64,000 nucleotides of DNA from Pontederia crassipes (Eukaryota; Streptophyta; Magnoliopsida; Commelinales; Pontederiaceae), in the NCBI GenBank assembly GCA_030549335.1, contig CM060193.1, positions 58,495,146-58,559,145 of the forward strand, read 5' to 3'. Below are positions 34,401 through 46,245 of the stretch, piece after piece. Positions within the stretch are counted from its first letter, which is position 1. Each line of letters opens with the position of its first letter. Under the pieces are notes generated by a model. The model was not told the DNA's origin and searched no databases. It worked only from the letters and a program-made list of their open reading frames with translations. A program made the translations under genes and the position numbers.

Positions 34401-37400
34401 TTAATGTCAGAAAATTATCTTCATTTTTTCATTACACAAGAATTTCACGTCTTAATCATGACTGGATTCATTTGCTTGTTTCAGATTCTTAATCCAAATC
34501 CAGAGGCAATGTCAAAGTTGATTACCGAGAATGCAAGTGAGGAGTTCTTGTACTCATTGAGCAATTACTGTGCTCTTCAGGTTGGTCCACTGTTTAGTAT
34601 AGTTTCTTTTTTTGTGTATCAGAAAATTTTCAGTTATCTTGAGATCAAAAGTTGTTGACACCAAGTACTAGTAGTCAAAGGGTACTGAGTCAGTTTTCTA
34701 TGTACCCTTGCTAAGTACTCTTAAAGATATCAAGTTTGTTTCCATGTTATGTCGTTCATATTTTTCTTTTAACTGGTGAGACCTGATGGCTGAAGTTAAA
34801 AATAATATATATGATAAAACTTGGCACGCCCCTAATTTTCAGCTACAAATTTTTGTACAAGGAAAAGCTAATAATATTTTTATGTTCTTACACGTTCTTA
34901 CTAGTGCATATTCTTCTAGGGTTTTGTTGAAGATCAATTTGGTTTGGGCTTAATTGCACGGGTTGTTGAGGAGGGAATTGAGGTTGTAAAACCAATGGGA
35001 CTTATGATCTTCAATATTGGAGGACGTCCAGGGCAAGGTGTTTGCAATCGTCTGTTTGAGCGACGTGGTTTTCGTATTACGAAGCTATGGCAAACAAAGG
35101 TTATGCAGGTAAGAATGTTGTCTCCATCTCCTTAATTTTTTGCAATGTTCTTTACGAGGACTTGCCGGAGCTTTTGGTAAGTTCTGTTCTTCTTTTTGTT
35201 CAATTCGTTACTTGTTGATTAGGATGTGTGGGAGAAATTATTTTAAATAGTTTCTGTAAGATGATTGATCAGGGGATTGAGTGATGTAGACATGTAGTTG
35301 TATGCGTTGTGCCAAATTGCTCGTATCTATCGTTGCCCTATAACTTGTGGAAGGAATTTTTGTATAAAAGTCATCGGTAATTTGTAAGTATGGTCCTTCA
35401 ACCTTGGGTCAAATATCTCTCGAACAGTTCTCAAACTTTAATTATTTGCACGATGCATCCTTTTATCAGTTACGATAATTTTTTTTTCTTGTAAATGATT
35501 GACTACATATACCCATCCAGTTTGTTTCTCCTTCAAATTATTTATTTTCATATATAAATAACAATGAAACAATAATAAAAATATGAAATACCATGTAATT
35601 TAATAATTGTAAACTTTTTCGGTGTGGATTACCCTTGATTCATGATGTTATTTGTGTCTAATGTAACTTTTATAAGTATATTAATAACATAATACTTAGA
35701 TTGAATATATAGTCAAGAAACTCCGCCTATATTTTATAGTCGGTCCAAGCCCGGATAAAGGAGGAGGGTTGTGTTAGGCCCCGACAGCCAGCATAAAATC
35801 CTGTCGAATCTTATGAACATGGATCAACGTCGTATGATCCATGTAGCCGACCCCACCTAGTGGGATAAGGCTTTGTTGTTGTTGTTGTTCTTTACCCTTG
35901 CATCTTTACTGATTGGATAGTGGATCTTTTTATTCAAAATATAAGTACCCTAAAGATTCAGTCAACCACTCCTCAAAAAAAAACAAAACAAAACAAAACA
36001 AAAAAAAAAAAAAAGCCAACCATTCTTGATGTCTAGCCTCTTGATGTTCTTGTATCTTTTATGTTTGATACTTCCGCACCTCTTAAACAGTGATATTTCC
36101 TTGAAAGAATTTAATTTCTGCCAATTTTGTGTTGCAGGCTGCCGACACAGACATCTCGGCTTTAGTTGAAATTGAAAAGAACACTCGCCATAGGTTTGAG
36201 TTCTTTATGGGACTTGTCGCTGATCAACCTATTTGTGCACGAACAGCCTTGGCCTATGCAAAGTCCGGTGGTCGTATTTCACATGCTCTGTCCGTTTACA
36301 GTTGTCAACTTCGCCATCCAAATCAGGTGCATTGCTTATTTTTGTTCTTCATTGTCTGCTTATGACGATCTTAAAGCCATACAGAAATGACAATGCATAG
36401 CATTTGTTCAGGTGAAAATCATTTTTGATTTCTTAAAGAATGGATTCAAGGAAGTCAGCAGCTCCTTGGATTTGTCATTTGATGATGATGCTGTCGCAGA
36501 TGAAAAAATACCATTCCTAGCATATCTTGCTAGTGTTTTGAAAGAATTTTCATTTCATTCATACGAATCTCCATCTGGAAGCATGCAGTTCCGGAATCTT
36601 ATCGCGAGTTTTATGAAGACATATCATCACATTCCACTTACTGCCAATGTAAGGACTTTTGTGCTAAAAAAGACTTGTTGGCTTTATGCTGTGATAACTG
36701 GAAGTATTACAGAGGTCATGAAACTTACAACTTAGATTATGCAAAAGTTGATGATCTGCTTGTTACATGTATCATGACTTTGCTCTGCCTTCACTAATAT
36801 TTGTTGTTGATTGATTCTTGTGCAATGCCCTGTTACACACATCATATCAACAAAGTTGGCTTCTGACATCTAGGTTAGTTAGTTGATATGTTAAAAGGAC
36901 AACTTAATATAAAAGAAAGATCTAAAACTGATCCAACAGTTTCCATGAATCAATACTTTCAGATGAATCAAATACTTTCTTTTGTTGACATGTCCAGCAA
37001 ACTGTAGTTTTCTTTTCTTTTTTTTTAAAATGTATATTGTAAAGAGCAGATCATTTATACTTTTTTTTTATGAGGAGAAAAAGGATGACCACCAGAGTTG
37101 TGGTTGTCATCCATCTATAGATCATTTATACTTTATTGGGAAATGCATCCGTGCTTGTCTGTTTATATTCTAAAATGTGCAATGATATTTGAATCTGGCA
37201 ATGTAGAGAGAAACTAAGTTATGTTACAAACATTCTTCAACTTGTTTCTGAGGATGCCAGCGATGTTCATAATCTAATATGGCTCTTTATGATACCTTAT
37301 CAGAATCATTTTGTTCTTAAAATCTTGCCATATAGGATTTATCTCTGTAAAGCTAGCTTCGAACTTATTTATGCATAATGAAAAGATACTTTGTTATTAT

Positions 37401-40400
37401 ATAGCAACTCATGTATGTAATGGTGTTTAGATGTGTTTAATATCATTACAGTTTGCATTGTTTAAATAAAGAATGTTTGACATATTCCTTTATTTCTGTT
37501 TACAAGAACGTTGTAGTCTTCCCCTCAAGAGCTGTCGCAATAGAGAATGCCCTCCGTCTGTTCTCTCCTCGACTTGCTATTGTTGATGAACATCTGACCA
37601 GACATTTACCCAACCAATGGTTGACATGTTTAACAGTAGAGGTTAGCTGTTCTCTCCCTCTGGTCGCAGATGGGACCAAGTTATTTGGAAGTTTGTCATG
37701 CTTATGCTTGCATGGTGCTCGATGCTTTCATATGTGCTTAGCAATTGGTTTACTATGTTTTGTTTTCTGAAAAAGAAACAAACTTTCTTTGCCACGTAGA
37801 GATTTACATTCCTTTCTTCCATTTATTCTCCCTTATTTTCCAGGGATCTGAAGATAAAACAGCGGAAGATATCATTACTGCAATTGAGGCACCACGTCAA
37901 TCAGATCTGATGATTGAGTTGATAAAGAAACTGAAACCACAAATTGTTGTATCAGGGATAGCCAATTTTGAGGCCATTACCACCTCAGCCTTTGAGAACC
38001 TGTTGAATACTACTAAGCAAGTTGGTTCACGTCTTCTTTTAGATATATCAGACCATTTTGAATTGTCTAGCCTTCCAGGATCTAATGGGGTCTTGAAGTA
38101 TCTAGCTGGAAAGTCTCTGCCTCCACATGTAGCTATCTTGTGTGGTCTAGTGAAAAATCAGGTATTTTCTTTAAGTGGAAACTTAGTTTTAGCCTTCTTC
38201 AGGGGATTTTTCAAATTCATGAACTTGACTGTAGTCCGTCTTTTGTTCTTTTCAATGAAATATAGTACTAATAAAGTCTTATGGTTACCCAGTTATCATA
38301 GGAGTAATTAGAAGGGACAAATCTGCCTTCTAATGGTATTGATAGACCTAGTTTTATTGTCCTATCTTAATTTTATGTTTTTTTTTGTTCATAATTCAAA
38401 AGAAAATGATATGTTTTATTCATCTAATTCCTGGAAAGTCAATAGTTATCTGAATGGATGGTCTTTTTTGGAGGAATGTGCTTGATAACCACAAAGTGAA
38501 GTAATTTCATTAGATCAGTCAGACATTATTATTCTTTGGAATTCAGATTATCAAGTTATATTGATCTAAGAAATATTGGCCTTCTCTCAAAGACAGAATT
38601 TAATGTAGGAGTGGCAAAATCACTTTTCTATAATGTTTCATTACGTTATCCTATTCTTTGGCATCATTATCATAATATTGAAAATGAATCAATTTTACCC
38701 TATGAACATGAAGATGCCATAGTGCCCTCAACGATTTCTTTTCATGTTGAAGATATAGAATAATTGATGTGAGGAAGGGATTCATATGGCCTCATCTCTG
38801 AACCAAGAGATGTCAGCTGTGGAAGTACTCGTGCCTCTTTATTTTCTAATTTCATGCGCTAGACCATGATTCCCTTGTAATAAAACAGATAAAAACAATT
38901 GATCCTTTAAAACATGAGAATCATATAGTTCAATATAAAGTCAATCTGCAATTATTAAATCAATATCTCTTGGATCGTGAAATGGAGTGTTGTCTTTATT
39001 ATCTAATTGGCTTTCTAGTACTGTGACCATATTCTTTTCTTTGTTAGTCGAAATGCCTTGAATTTGTTTATCTGCATTGCTTATGGAATGATAAAAAATG
39101 GGTGTCATCTCAGGTTTATTCTGATTTGGAAGTGGCATTTGTCATTTCTGAAGATAAGACTATCTGTTCTACATTATCAAAGTCTGTGGAGCTACTTGAA
39201 GGGCACACACCTTTATTTAGCCAGCACTATTATGGCTGCCTATTCCATGAATTGTTGGCATTTCAACTAGCTGACCGCCGTCCACCGCTTGAGGTCTCTC
39301 GCTGTCTCCATTCTCTCGTTCTTTGTTACATGAATATGCAATTTTGTACTTTAATACAAACTCACTTTTGTTGATTGCTCAACCTGTTGATCTCCTGATT
39401 TACTCATTTTTCTTGTGTAGAGGGAAACTACAGATATTGAGTCAGATAAGATGATAGGGTTTGCAAGCTCTGCTGTTTCTGCTTTAAATGATGCAGAACT
39501 TTATGTTTCTCATGAAAAAGATTCTTCACTAGTTCACATGGATGTTGATCAGGGTTTTCTTCCAATACCCTCAGCTGTAAAAGCATCCATTTTTGAGAGC
39601 TTTGCAAGACAGAACATTGCTGAATCTGAGATTGATGTTCGTACTGGAATTGAGCAGCTTGTTTTGAGCAGCTACAGGTTCCCTTCTGATGGGTCTTCCG
39701 AATTTATATTTGCCAACTCTCATCTTGCCCTTTTCAACAAGCTCATTCTTTGCTGCATTCAAGAAGAAGGCACTTTTCTGTTTCCCTCAGGTTCCAATGG
39801 GAACTATGTCTCTGCAGCTAAGTTTGTGAATGCAAACATCATGGCCATTGAGACACGACCTGAAACAGGGTTTAAGATTGCTCCAGACACACTTGCAAGA
39901 GTGCTTGAGAAAGTGAGCAGGCCATGGTTGTATATATCTGGTCCCACTGTCAACCCGACCGGCTCTCTTTACAGCAATGAAGAGATTAAGGATATACTTT
40001 CTGTTTGTGCTAAGTATGGAGTCAGAGTGGTACTTGATACTTCCTTTTCGGGCTTAGAGTTCCAAACAGATAACTGGCAAATATGGGATTTGCATAAAAT
40101 TATTTCTGGACTTGCATCTAGTAAATCAACTTTCTGCGTGAGCCTACTTGGTGGCTTATCATTTCAGTTGCTTACTGGTGGACTTGAATTTGGATTTTTG
40201 ATATTGAATGAGCCATCCCTGGTTAATGCATTCTCCATGTTTCCAAGTTTAAGTCGACCACACAACACAGTCAAATATGCTATCAAAAAGTTGTTGAGCC
40301 TTAAAAATCAGAATGAGAAGCACTTCTCTGAAGCCATTAGCGAATGGAAAAATAAATTGAAGATCAATTATGATCGCTTGAAAGAGGTACGCGTCTTATA

Positions 40401-41134
40401 CATGCATTTATAATGTTATCCTAAATTGAAAGGGGCAAATGACCATGTCAAACTCAAGACTTTTAAAACAAGAATCTAGAAAATAATTACCACTGCTTAA
40501 TTTAAATTCCTTAAAAATTAAATGGTGAAGTGCTTCACCACAACGAGGCAATTATTTGAGAGAAGAAAATCATGGTGGACATAATCCTGGCTGTGTAATT
40601 GTATAGTGTATACTATCCTGGAACTTGGGAACTTCCTTTTCTTGTAATCTTTCATTCTGTTCTTAAACTATCAGGAAGTTCATAGCATCACGAACCTGTT
40701 AATCCTTAGGAAATTCAAATTATAGGGACGTATCATTAAGATGCTCAAGGTTTTTTTATTGTTGTTTCTTGCTTTCTTTCTATGTCATCACAAGGCTTTC
40801 AATATATCACTAATTTCAGCTTTGATTGTCTGTTCCCTTTCAGGCACTCGGTAGCTGTGGATGGGATGTCATAAATTGCTATGGTGGTGTCTCAATGGTG
40901 GCAAAACCAACTTCTTACATTGGAAAGATACTCAAAGTCGATGAATTTGAAGCCAAGCTTGATGACAGTAATATCAGGCAAGCCTTTCTAAGAGCCACTG
41001 GATTGTGCATTAACAGTGGCTCATGGACTGGGATACCTAATTATTGTCGTTTCACCATTGCTCTCGAAGATGCTGAGTTTGAAAAAGCACTAAAATGTAT
41101 TGCTCAATTCAAGAGCTTAGTTCTTGATAATTAA
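31500..41134 (+). CDS. MMT: Methionine S-methyltransferase, 12 exons, complete
   Basis: Transfers methyl from S-adenosylmethionine to methionine, giving S-methylmethionine, a sulfur transport and storage form (cytosol; EC 2.1.1.12). Exons: 31500-31734, 33292-33485, 34137-34343, 34485-34580, 34920-35108, 36138-36326, 36412-36648, 37507-37641, 37844-38161, 39114-39293, 39421-40386, 40844-41134. All introns are GT-AG and the joined frame is open, 1,078 aa, close to the ~1,090 aa I recall for the family. The SAM-binding motif ELGCGNGW is at residues 123-130 and VYGLDINPRAVKVAW follows the next junction. The C-terminal half resembles aminotransferases (SGPTVNPTGSLYS, VVLDTSFSGLEF), but where those have SxSK with the PLP lysine this reads SLLGGL, so PLP chemistry is unlikely. 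Exon 1 is GC-rich, the rest AT-rich. An upstream in-frame ATG (31302) precedes the TATA box and is not used. Confidence 0.97.
32689..32881 (-). mobile_element. SINE-like repeat with RTE 3' tail, in MMT intron 1
   Basis: Read on the minus strand: actccgcctatattttatag, a GGTCCCAAACCC B-box-like motif, gtgttaggccccgacagcc, then cgtatgatccatgtagccga, then cctagtgggataaggctttg and (TTG)n. The last ~60 bases equal the 3' end of the RTE LINE at 53.9-55.3 kb, so its retrotransposition probably used that LINE's machinery. It carries an extra ~7-bp gaatatg stretch compared with the copy at 35718. Confidence 0.85.
35718..35889 (+). mobile_element. SINE-like repeat with RTE 3' tail, in MMT intron 5
   Basis: Same family as 32689-32881 but in the opposite orientation: actccgcctatattttatag, GGTCCAAGCCC (tRNA B-box-like), the shared ggccccgacagccagcat block, the RTE tail and (GTT)n. 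It lies between exons 5 and 6. The two copies are about 2.8 kb apart on the same primary transcript and could pair. Confidence 0.87.
35976..36015 (+). repeat. A-rich (AAAAC)n tract in MMT intron 5
   Basis: An A-rich run with repeated caaaa units ends in 15 A residues. It may be the tail of a short retroposon, but no body was recognised upstream. Confidence 0.5.
38530..38763 (+). other. Unassigned 75-codon open frame in MMT intron 9
   Basis: The frame has protein-like composition (YIDLRNIGLLSKTEFNVGVA ... SILPYEHEDAIVPSTISFHV) and ends at TAA 38763. It sits in an intron and is not needed for the MMT frame, which joins cleanly without it. I could not assign a family. It may be a fragment of an inserted gene, organelle DNA or chance. 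Confidence 0.25.
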
Positions 41135-42189
41135 ATAATAACTTCTTACCACGTTTTATGAACTAGAATCACATCAGTTGTCCAACGAACAGTTATCAGG
41201 CCCTACCATCAGATCATGAGAGAAATGCATTGGAGAAAGTGATTCTTTTCTTTTTATCTTCATTTGTGTAATTTTTCTCACCAGTGGCTCGCAAGTATAC
41301 GTGATGTCTCATGTCTTGTATAGATTTGTGACCTCAAACATCAAATGGGCCATAGGGTCTGTTAATTATCCAGGATTTCATCTTTACAATGTATAGTTGA
41401 ATATATATATGAATAAGTAGAGGTGCTGCTGCCTCTTCTCCTTGTGAAATGTTCCAAAGCCAATTTCTCAAATTAAGAGGCATCTGGTTCTCCATTGAGG
41501 GAATCGCTGCCTGGTGAATTGGTTCCTGAAGGTTCAATTATTGGACTGTTTTCAGGTGATCTAATAAAAGATGGTACAAAATACCTTCCGAGTCAAAGAA
41601 TCTTGGCTCATTTCGCTGATCGTGATTTCTTGAGAATGCTCAATTGTTTTCATTTTAAACCTCATATGTTCAAATTATCAGCTGGGAGAGACCATCCCTT
41701 GTTTCTTTTCTCAATTCATATGTTTTGTTTGTTTTTTTTTAATCTTGGTGCACAATTCTTGTTTATGAACTTGAAGAGGTGCTAAGAAAAGTTTTTCTGA
41801 TTCCACCCAAAATTAGAATGATTTGCCAATTTCTCTCACACATCTCCATCTACTAGCATAATGCCATCTTTCATAATTGTATGCCCCAAAGTTACAAGTT
41901 TTACTAAATCCTTGATAAGTTAATATGGGGTGCACTGATGCACAGGTTTCTTACCAGCAACAACCTAAATCCAGGACAGGACTAAAACTTGTAGTAATTT
42001 GCCCCTCTTTTTTTTTCTCCTCTTTGTCATTGCCAAATGGAAATGGTAGGCTACAAACAAGTGAAGGAATCAAACACAACTACTAGTAAACTTGACTCAT
42101 AGGTCATTACATCAATCTCGTTTCCTTAATTCTTATTTCCTTTGATGACCTTTGTGAAAAACTTTTGCCAGACATCTTTCTGTTGCATC
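41135..42189. other. Convergent 3' flanks of MMT and the B-box gene
   Basis: Holds the MMT 3' UTR (plus strand) and the 3' UTR of the minus-strand B-box gene. Short frames on both strands near 41350-41780 show no recognised domain. No separate gene is supported. Confidence 0.6.
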
Positions 42190-43718
42190 TCAACTCGACG
42201 AGCCTGGTTCTGATACACCATAACACGCATCCAATTCGACGTCGTCGAGCAACTCACTCCACGACCACTGCGACTTCAGGCCGTCCATCTCCTCCCCCGC
42301 GCCGCTCGTCGAAGAGGCCGAAAGCTTCTTGCTCGCCGTCGAATTGCTCGATGCAAGAGAGCTCAGGGGGTTGTTGTTGTTGCTGCTGTAGCTGTTGCTG
42401 CTGGTGCTCTTGTCCGTGCCACTGCTGTTCAGATGGTGCTGGAGGGCCACTCTCACTCCGGTGATGAGGAAGCGCTGGTGAGACGAGACATAGGGGCTCG
42501 CCGTGTGGACCGCCACGTCGCATTGCCGGCACAGCAGAGCACGGTCCTCCAAGCAGAAGAAGTACCCACCAACCTCCTACAAGATCCATGAAGCATGTCA
42601 GCAACAATGGCACAGTAACATTGTCATTTACACATTTACACAACGCTATCAGTGTTGCATTTCCATGTCTATCTGCCACTTCGTCTAACAGTAACAGGGA
42701 AAAAGCAAGGGACGATAATAACTTGATGCATCTTGAGGCAAATGGAGTGCTCTGAAAAAAACGTGGTATGCCATTTAAAGACAGACCAGCCAAACAATCG
42801 ACAACGCACCACATTTAATCTGTGAGGAGGAATCGCCATCTCGATGCTACGAACTAAGGAGAGAGAAAGGAGGGGCCTGGTCGAGATTGGCCTCTGGTTT
42901 CAATTATTTTTTACTGCAAGACCGGAAATTTCGTGGTCCCATCCACGGCCGTGCATTAATGGCTGGTTAGAAAATTATATGGGAGAGCAAAAGCAGGATG
43001 CAGAGGGAAGTTGGTGGATTTACGTATCCGATAACTTTCAGGTTAATCACGGACGCCATTGATGAAAAGGCACGCAGAGGCAGCTGCCCCATGTCTGCGG
43101 TCGACTAGAGATGTCAGTATCATTCATTGTATCAGCATTTGGATCTCCCATCATTTTTTTTTTTTAATTTCCATGCTCGAAATAATTAATAAGCTTCAGC
43201 GTCTGAGACCTTTTTATCTTAATATATCGTCTCAGACAAATTATCTCACTGTTATGTCTAATTTGAAAGAAAGATAAATAAAAAGAAAAGATATGTTATA
43301 TTTGATCGTTCCATGAATCTTCTGCTATGAACATATACGAAAAGATATCATTTATTTTCTTTTTTCTCATTGCAATTCGACTGCCAGTTTCCATGAAAAG
43401 GCGCATGGAATGGACTGAATCAGAACTGTTTGTGGTGATCGAACTGGTACTAAGAAAGCCTCAAACAGGTAATAAAAGACTGAAGCAAAAGTGCAGTTCA
43501 CAAACCTGGCAGATATCGCAGATTGGAATCTGCGGCGACGACGACGACGACTTGGAAGAGGACGAGCTCCGGGGCAGCAGCGGCACGCGCTGATGCTTCC
43601 CGGCGAGCTTGTTGGCGGCGTGCACCTTCTCGTCGCAGCCCCAGCAGAGCGCCGCCTCGTCCGCGCAGCACAGCAGCGCCGCCTCCGCCCCCTCGCACAC
43701 GTCGCACTGTATCTTCAT
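42190..43718 (-). CDS. Double B-box zinc-finger protein (BBX18-25 class, BBX20/21/22-like), two exons
   Basis: Exons 43718-43506 and 42576-42190 join at CDICQ|EVGGYF, GT-AG, giving 199 aa. B-box 1 (residues 5-42) has all expected ligands: C5, C8, C17, D20, C25, C28, H33, H42. B-box 2 (67-104) has C67, C70, C79, D82, C87, C90, H95, H104. [12 protein letters not shown] after box 2 matches the BBX20/21/22 group. There is no CCT domain, as expected for double B-box members. The C-terminus is Ser/Asn-rich and ends with a [15 protein letters not shown] patch that may be the transactivation or interaction motif. Proteins of this class are nuclear light-signalling cofactors acting with HY5 and COP1. 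The specific orthologue is not resolved. The intron interrupts the second B-box. Confidence 0.9.
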
Positions 43719-44358
43719 CCCCGCAGGCCCACGCGATATCCTCCGCCGGATATAACAAGCTCGGCTCGTCGGAGCTCGCCGGAAAGTGACCCGAAAGTGC
43801 TCCTGAAAGCGCCCGCAATCAGGTGCATGGAGCGTCCACCACCACAACTTGTGGAATTCAACAACAACAACAACAAGACGTAAACGCAGAGACGGACAAC
43901 AAAAGGAGACAAATATCTTCCAAAGCGAGATATATATATCTATCTTTGCATCTATAAGGAATCAAAGACCGAGTGCTAGATTTATCTATATATATATATA
44001 TGGAAGTTAAATGAGACGGCGAATTTATCACTAGATATTTTAGATCCGACGCCATGTATGGAAAGATACTTGGATAGATATTTTCCCGAAGAAAGATACT
44101 GTTCAACGCAAACAAAATATGTCAGCATATACGTCTCCAGATCTCAAACTGTGCGTGTGCTTGCGAGTAAGAAGATCTAAGCTCATGCACAGATAACTAC
44201 TGGAACTCCTTTTAAAATATATATGCATATATATATATATAAAACATTTACGATTGTGAATAAAACCAACCTCTCGACAGGGAGCCAATTCACAGGAGCT
44301 CAGTCGTGTGTCAGATTGCAGGTTCTGTTCCGGTGCTTGAGGTAGCAGTTCAGATGAA
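43719..44358 (-). promoter_or_regulatory. Leader and promoter region of the B-box gene
   Basis: Upstream of the BBX ATG, with an acaacaacaa-type tract (about 43861-43875) and tatata runs near 43930-44000 and 44216-44240. No transcription start can be fixed. Another non-coding exon is possible but not proven. Confidence 0.4.
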
Positions 44359-44389
44359 GGGGTGGGTGGGGTGGGGTGGGGTGGGGGGG
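44359..44389 (+). promoter_or_regulatory. G-quadruplex-forming motif upstream of the B-box gene
   Basis: Six runs of 3-7 G are separated by single T bases (ggggtgggtggggtggggtg, then ggg-t-ggggggg), about 640 bp upstream of the BBX start codon and on its template-complement strand. Very short loops predict an unusually stable quadruplex. Any regulatory role is speculative. Confidence 0.7.
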
Positions 44390-45165
44390 AGGAGATATTT
44401 CGCCTGCTGCGACTTGGAACTTTTGTGCTGGTCGAAAGACGGATGGCGATTGTATTAGTAGTGCATATTCTTTTCCTTGAATTAAAAAGGAAGGAAAAGA
44501 AATTAGAATTGTTATTCCAATATAGGGATGTAAAACGTTATAATGATATCCAAAGATGGAAAATTCACGTCAAATGTCTTTTTTTATCAAAATTTAAATT
44601 TTAGAGTTTTTTTATTTTTTATACAAATATAAAAAAAGTAAAGACATAAAAAATAGAAAAATCAAAGCACGTCCTAGCAAAAGTGATCCCTATTTTGCTA
44701 AGGTTTAGAAGATTAAAAAAAGGATTTTATTCTCATGTCAAACTATATATAAATATAAATATTTTCCTTTTTTATTTTATTGTAGTTGAATCTTGTGCCA
44801 ATCTTCATGTAATAGAGAAAAGAAATTTGTAAATTAGATTAAAGACTGAGAAAATTAACCCAAGCCAATCATGAAAATTTTCACGTACTTATAAATTGTA
44901 ATACTGAACTCTTAACATGATTTAATGATGAGCAACTCAAGTGTTGGAATATTTCTTCATGCATTTAATTCTTAAAATTGTGAAAGCAACTTAAAGCGAA
45001 CCTTTTGTTAAAGTTTTTAAATCAAGAGGACCACCACCAAATGCATGGTCCATGCTTCATCCATTTTCATTAGCTGCTAAGATGATCCAAGAGGTTGCTT
45101 CCCGGAAGAACTCAGCAAAAAGCGAGTCATCGGCTCCCCTCGCTTAAGCGGATCTCGAGTTCGAG

Positions 45166-45295
45166 TATGTCGGGTACGTGACCTAGGACGACTTATATCA
45201 GATTAGTTGAGCTCGATAGTGGGCCGACCTTTCAACCTGTGATCAGTACGTCACGTAAGTTGGACAATCGGCACCGCTTTCCAGATACTATCAGC
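45166..45295. repeat. Dispersed repeat with tRNA B-box-like motif, copy 1
   Basis: ctcgagttcgagtatgtc is followed by gattagttgagctcgatagt, gggccgacctttcaacctgt and ggcaccgctttccagata. The same ordered blocks recur at 46066-46185. The GTTCGAGT motif resembles a pol III B box, so a SINE origin is possible. A looser third relative (ggtctcgagtttgaattc) is near 52030. Confidence 0.5.
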
Positions 45296-46065
45296 TAGCT
45301 ACCGAAAAAAGTGAATCCTCACGATATGAACCGGCGGCACAATGGAGTTCCAAACGTTCGACGAGTGCTAATAACTCCGAGTTCGAATCTTGAAATCATC
45401 ACATTAGTTAGGAAATAAATTATTACTGTTCTTTCTTTTTAATTCTTGATTAAGCATACGTTAATAGTCTCGAACTTCAGATATCTCTTTGATTTAGATC
45501 GGCCAAAAAAAGTCATCACAAGATAATTAAGAATATGATCATATGAAAAAGGATAATCTTTTTAACACCATAAATTTATCAAATTAACTTGCTAACTAAT
45601 CAAACAAAAAAACTTTAAGATGACCTCGTCAATGTGATGAAGATTAAGCACATAAAATTAAACTCATGTTTTATTTTTTTTATTTTATTCTATTTGGCAT
45701 TAAGTTTATGGGGGCAGATGACCATGGGGCCAAGAAATGTTCCAACCATCCCTTTCCTAGTCCTACCAAATTATGCAACTTTTTGCCCTGCATGAAATGT
45801 TATTTTCCAAGATCTAAATGTGGAAGATAAAAGAGCTGCTCCTATTGGTTGGCAGTGAACTGTATACGGCAGTGAGTGATGACTTATATCCAATTAATTG
45901 TCCCGCTTGCGGCTCTGTAAAGTACTATAATTATTAGTTCATTTTTTAAAAAAAATCGTTGGGGTGGAGTGGACGTTGCTCCTCCACACAAGCGGATTTT
46001 GAATTGAGTCTCTATGAATATAAAAAAAATTTGTTAAAGGTTCACCTATCTTTATTAGGCTCATG

Positions 46066-46185
46066 ACGCAAGGTGATCGAATTAGTTGGACTCGATAGTG
46101 AGTCGACCTTCAACCTGTGAACGGCATGTATAATTGTTAACGCCATGTAAGGTGAACCATCGACGCCACTTTCCGAACATAGAAG
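46066..46185. repeat. Dispersed repeat, copy 2
   Basis: Blocks aattagttggactcgatagt, gagtcgaccttcaacctgtg and cgacgccactttccgaacat match the 45166-45295 repeat in order and spacing, at roughly 75-80% by eye. No clear ends. Confidence 0.5.
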
Positions 46186-46245
46186 GCTGGCAACAAAACA
46201 AAATAATCATATATTAATAAAAAAGTTTTATTATGATCCACTTAG

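Noticed and set aside
42254..42814. 186-codon minus-strand frame with Gln run
   Set aside because: Alternative frame of B-box exon 2 plus intron. The chosen frame carries the second B-box and splices cleanly.
43491..43883. GC-rich plus-strand frames over the B-box exon 1
   Set aside because: Antisense shadows, low-complexity Arg/Ala/Pro. The minus strand has intact zinc ligands.
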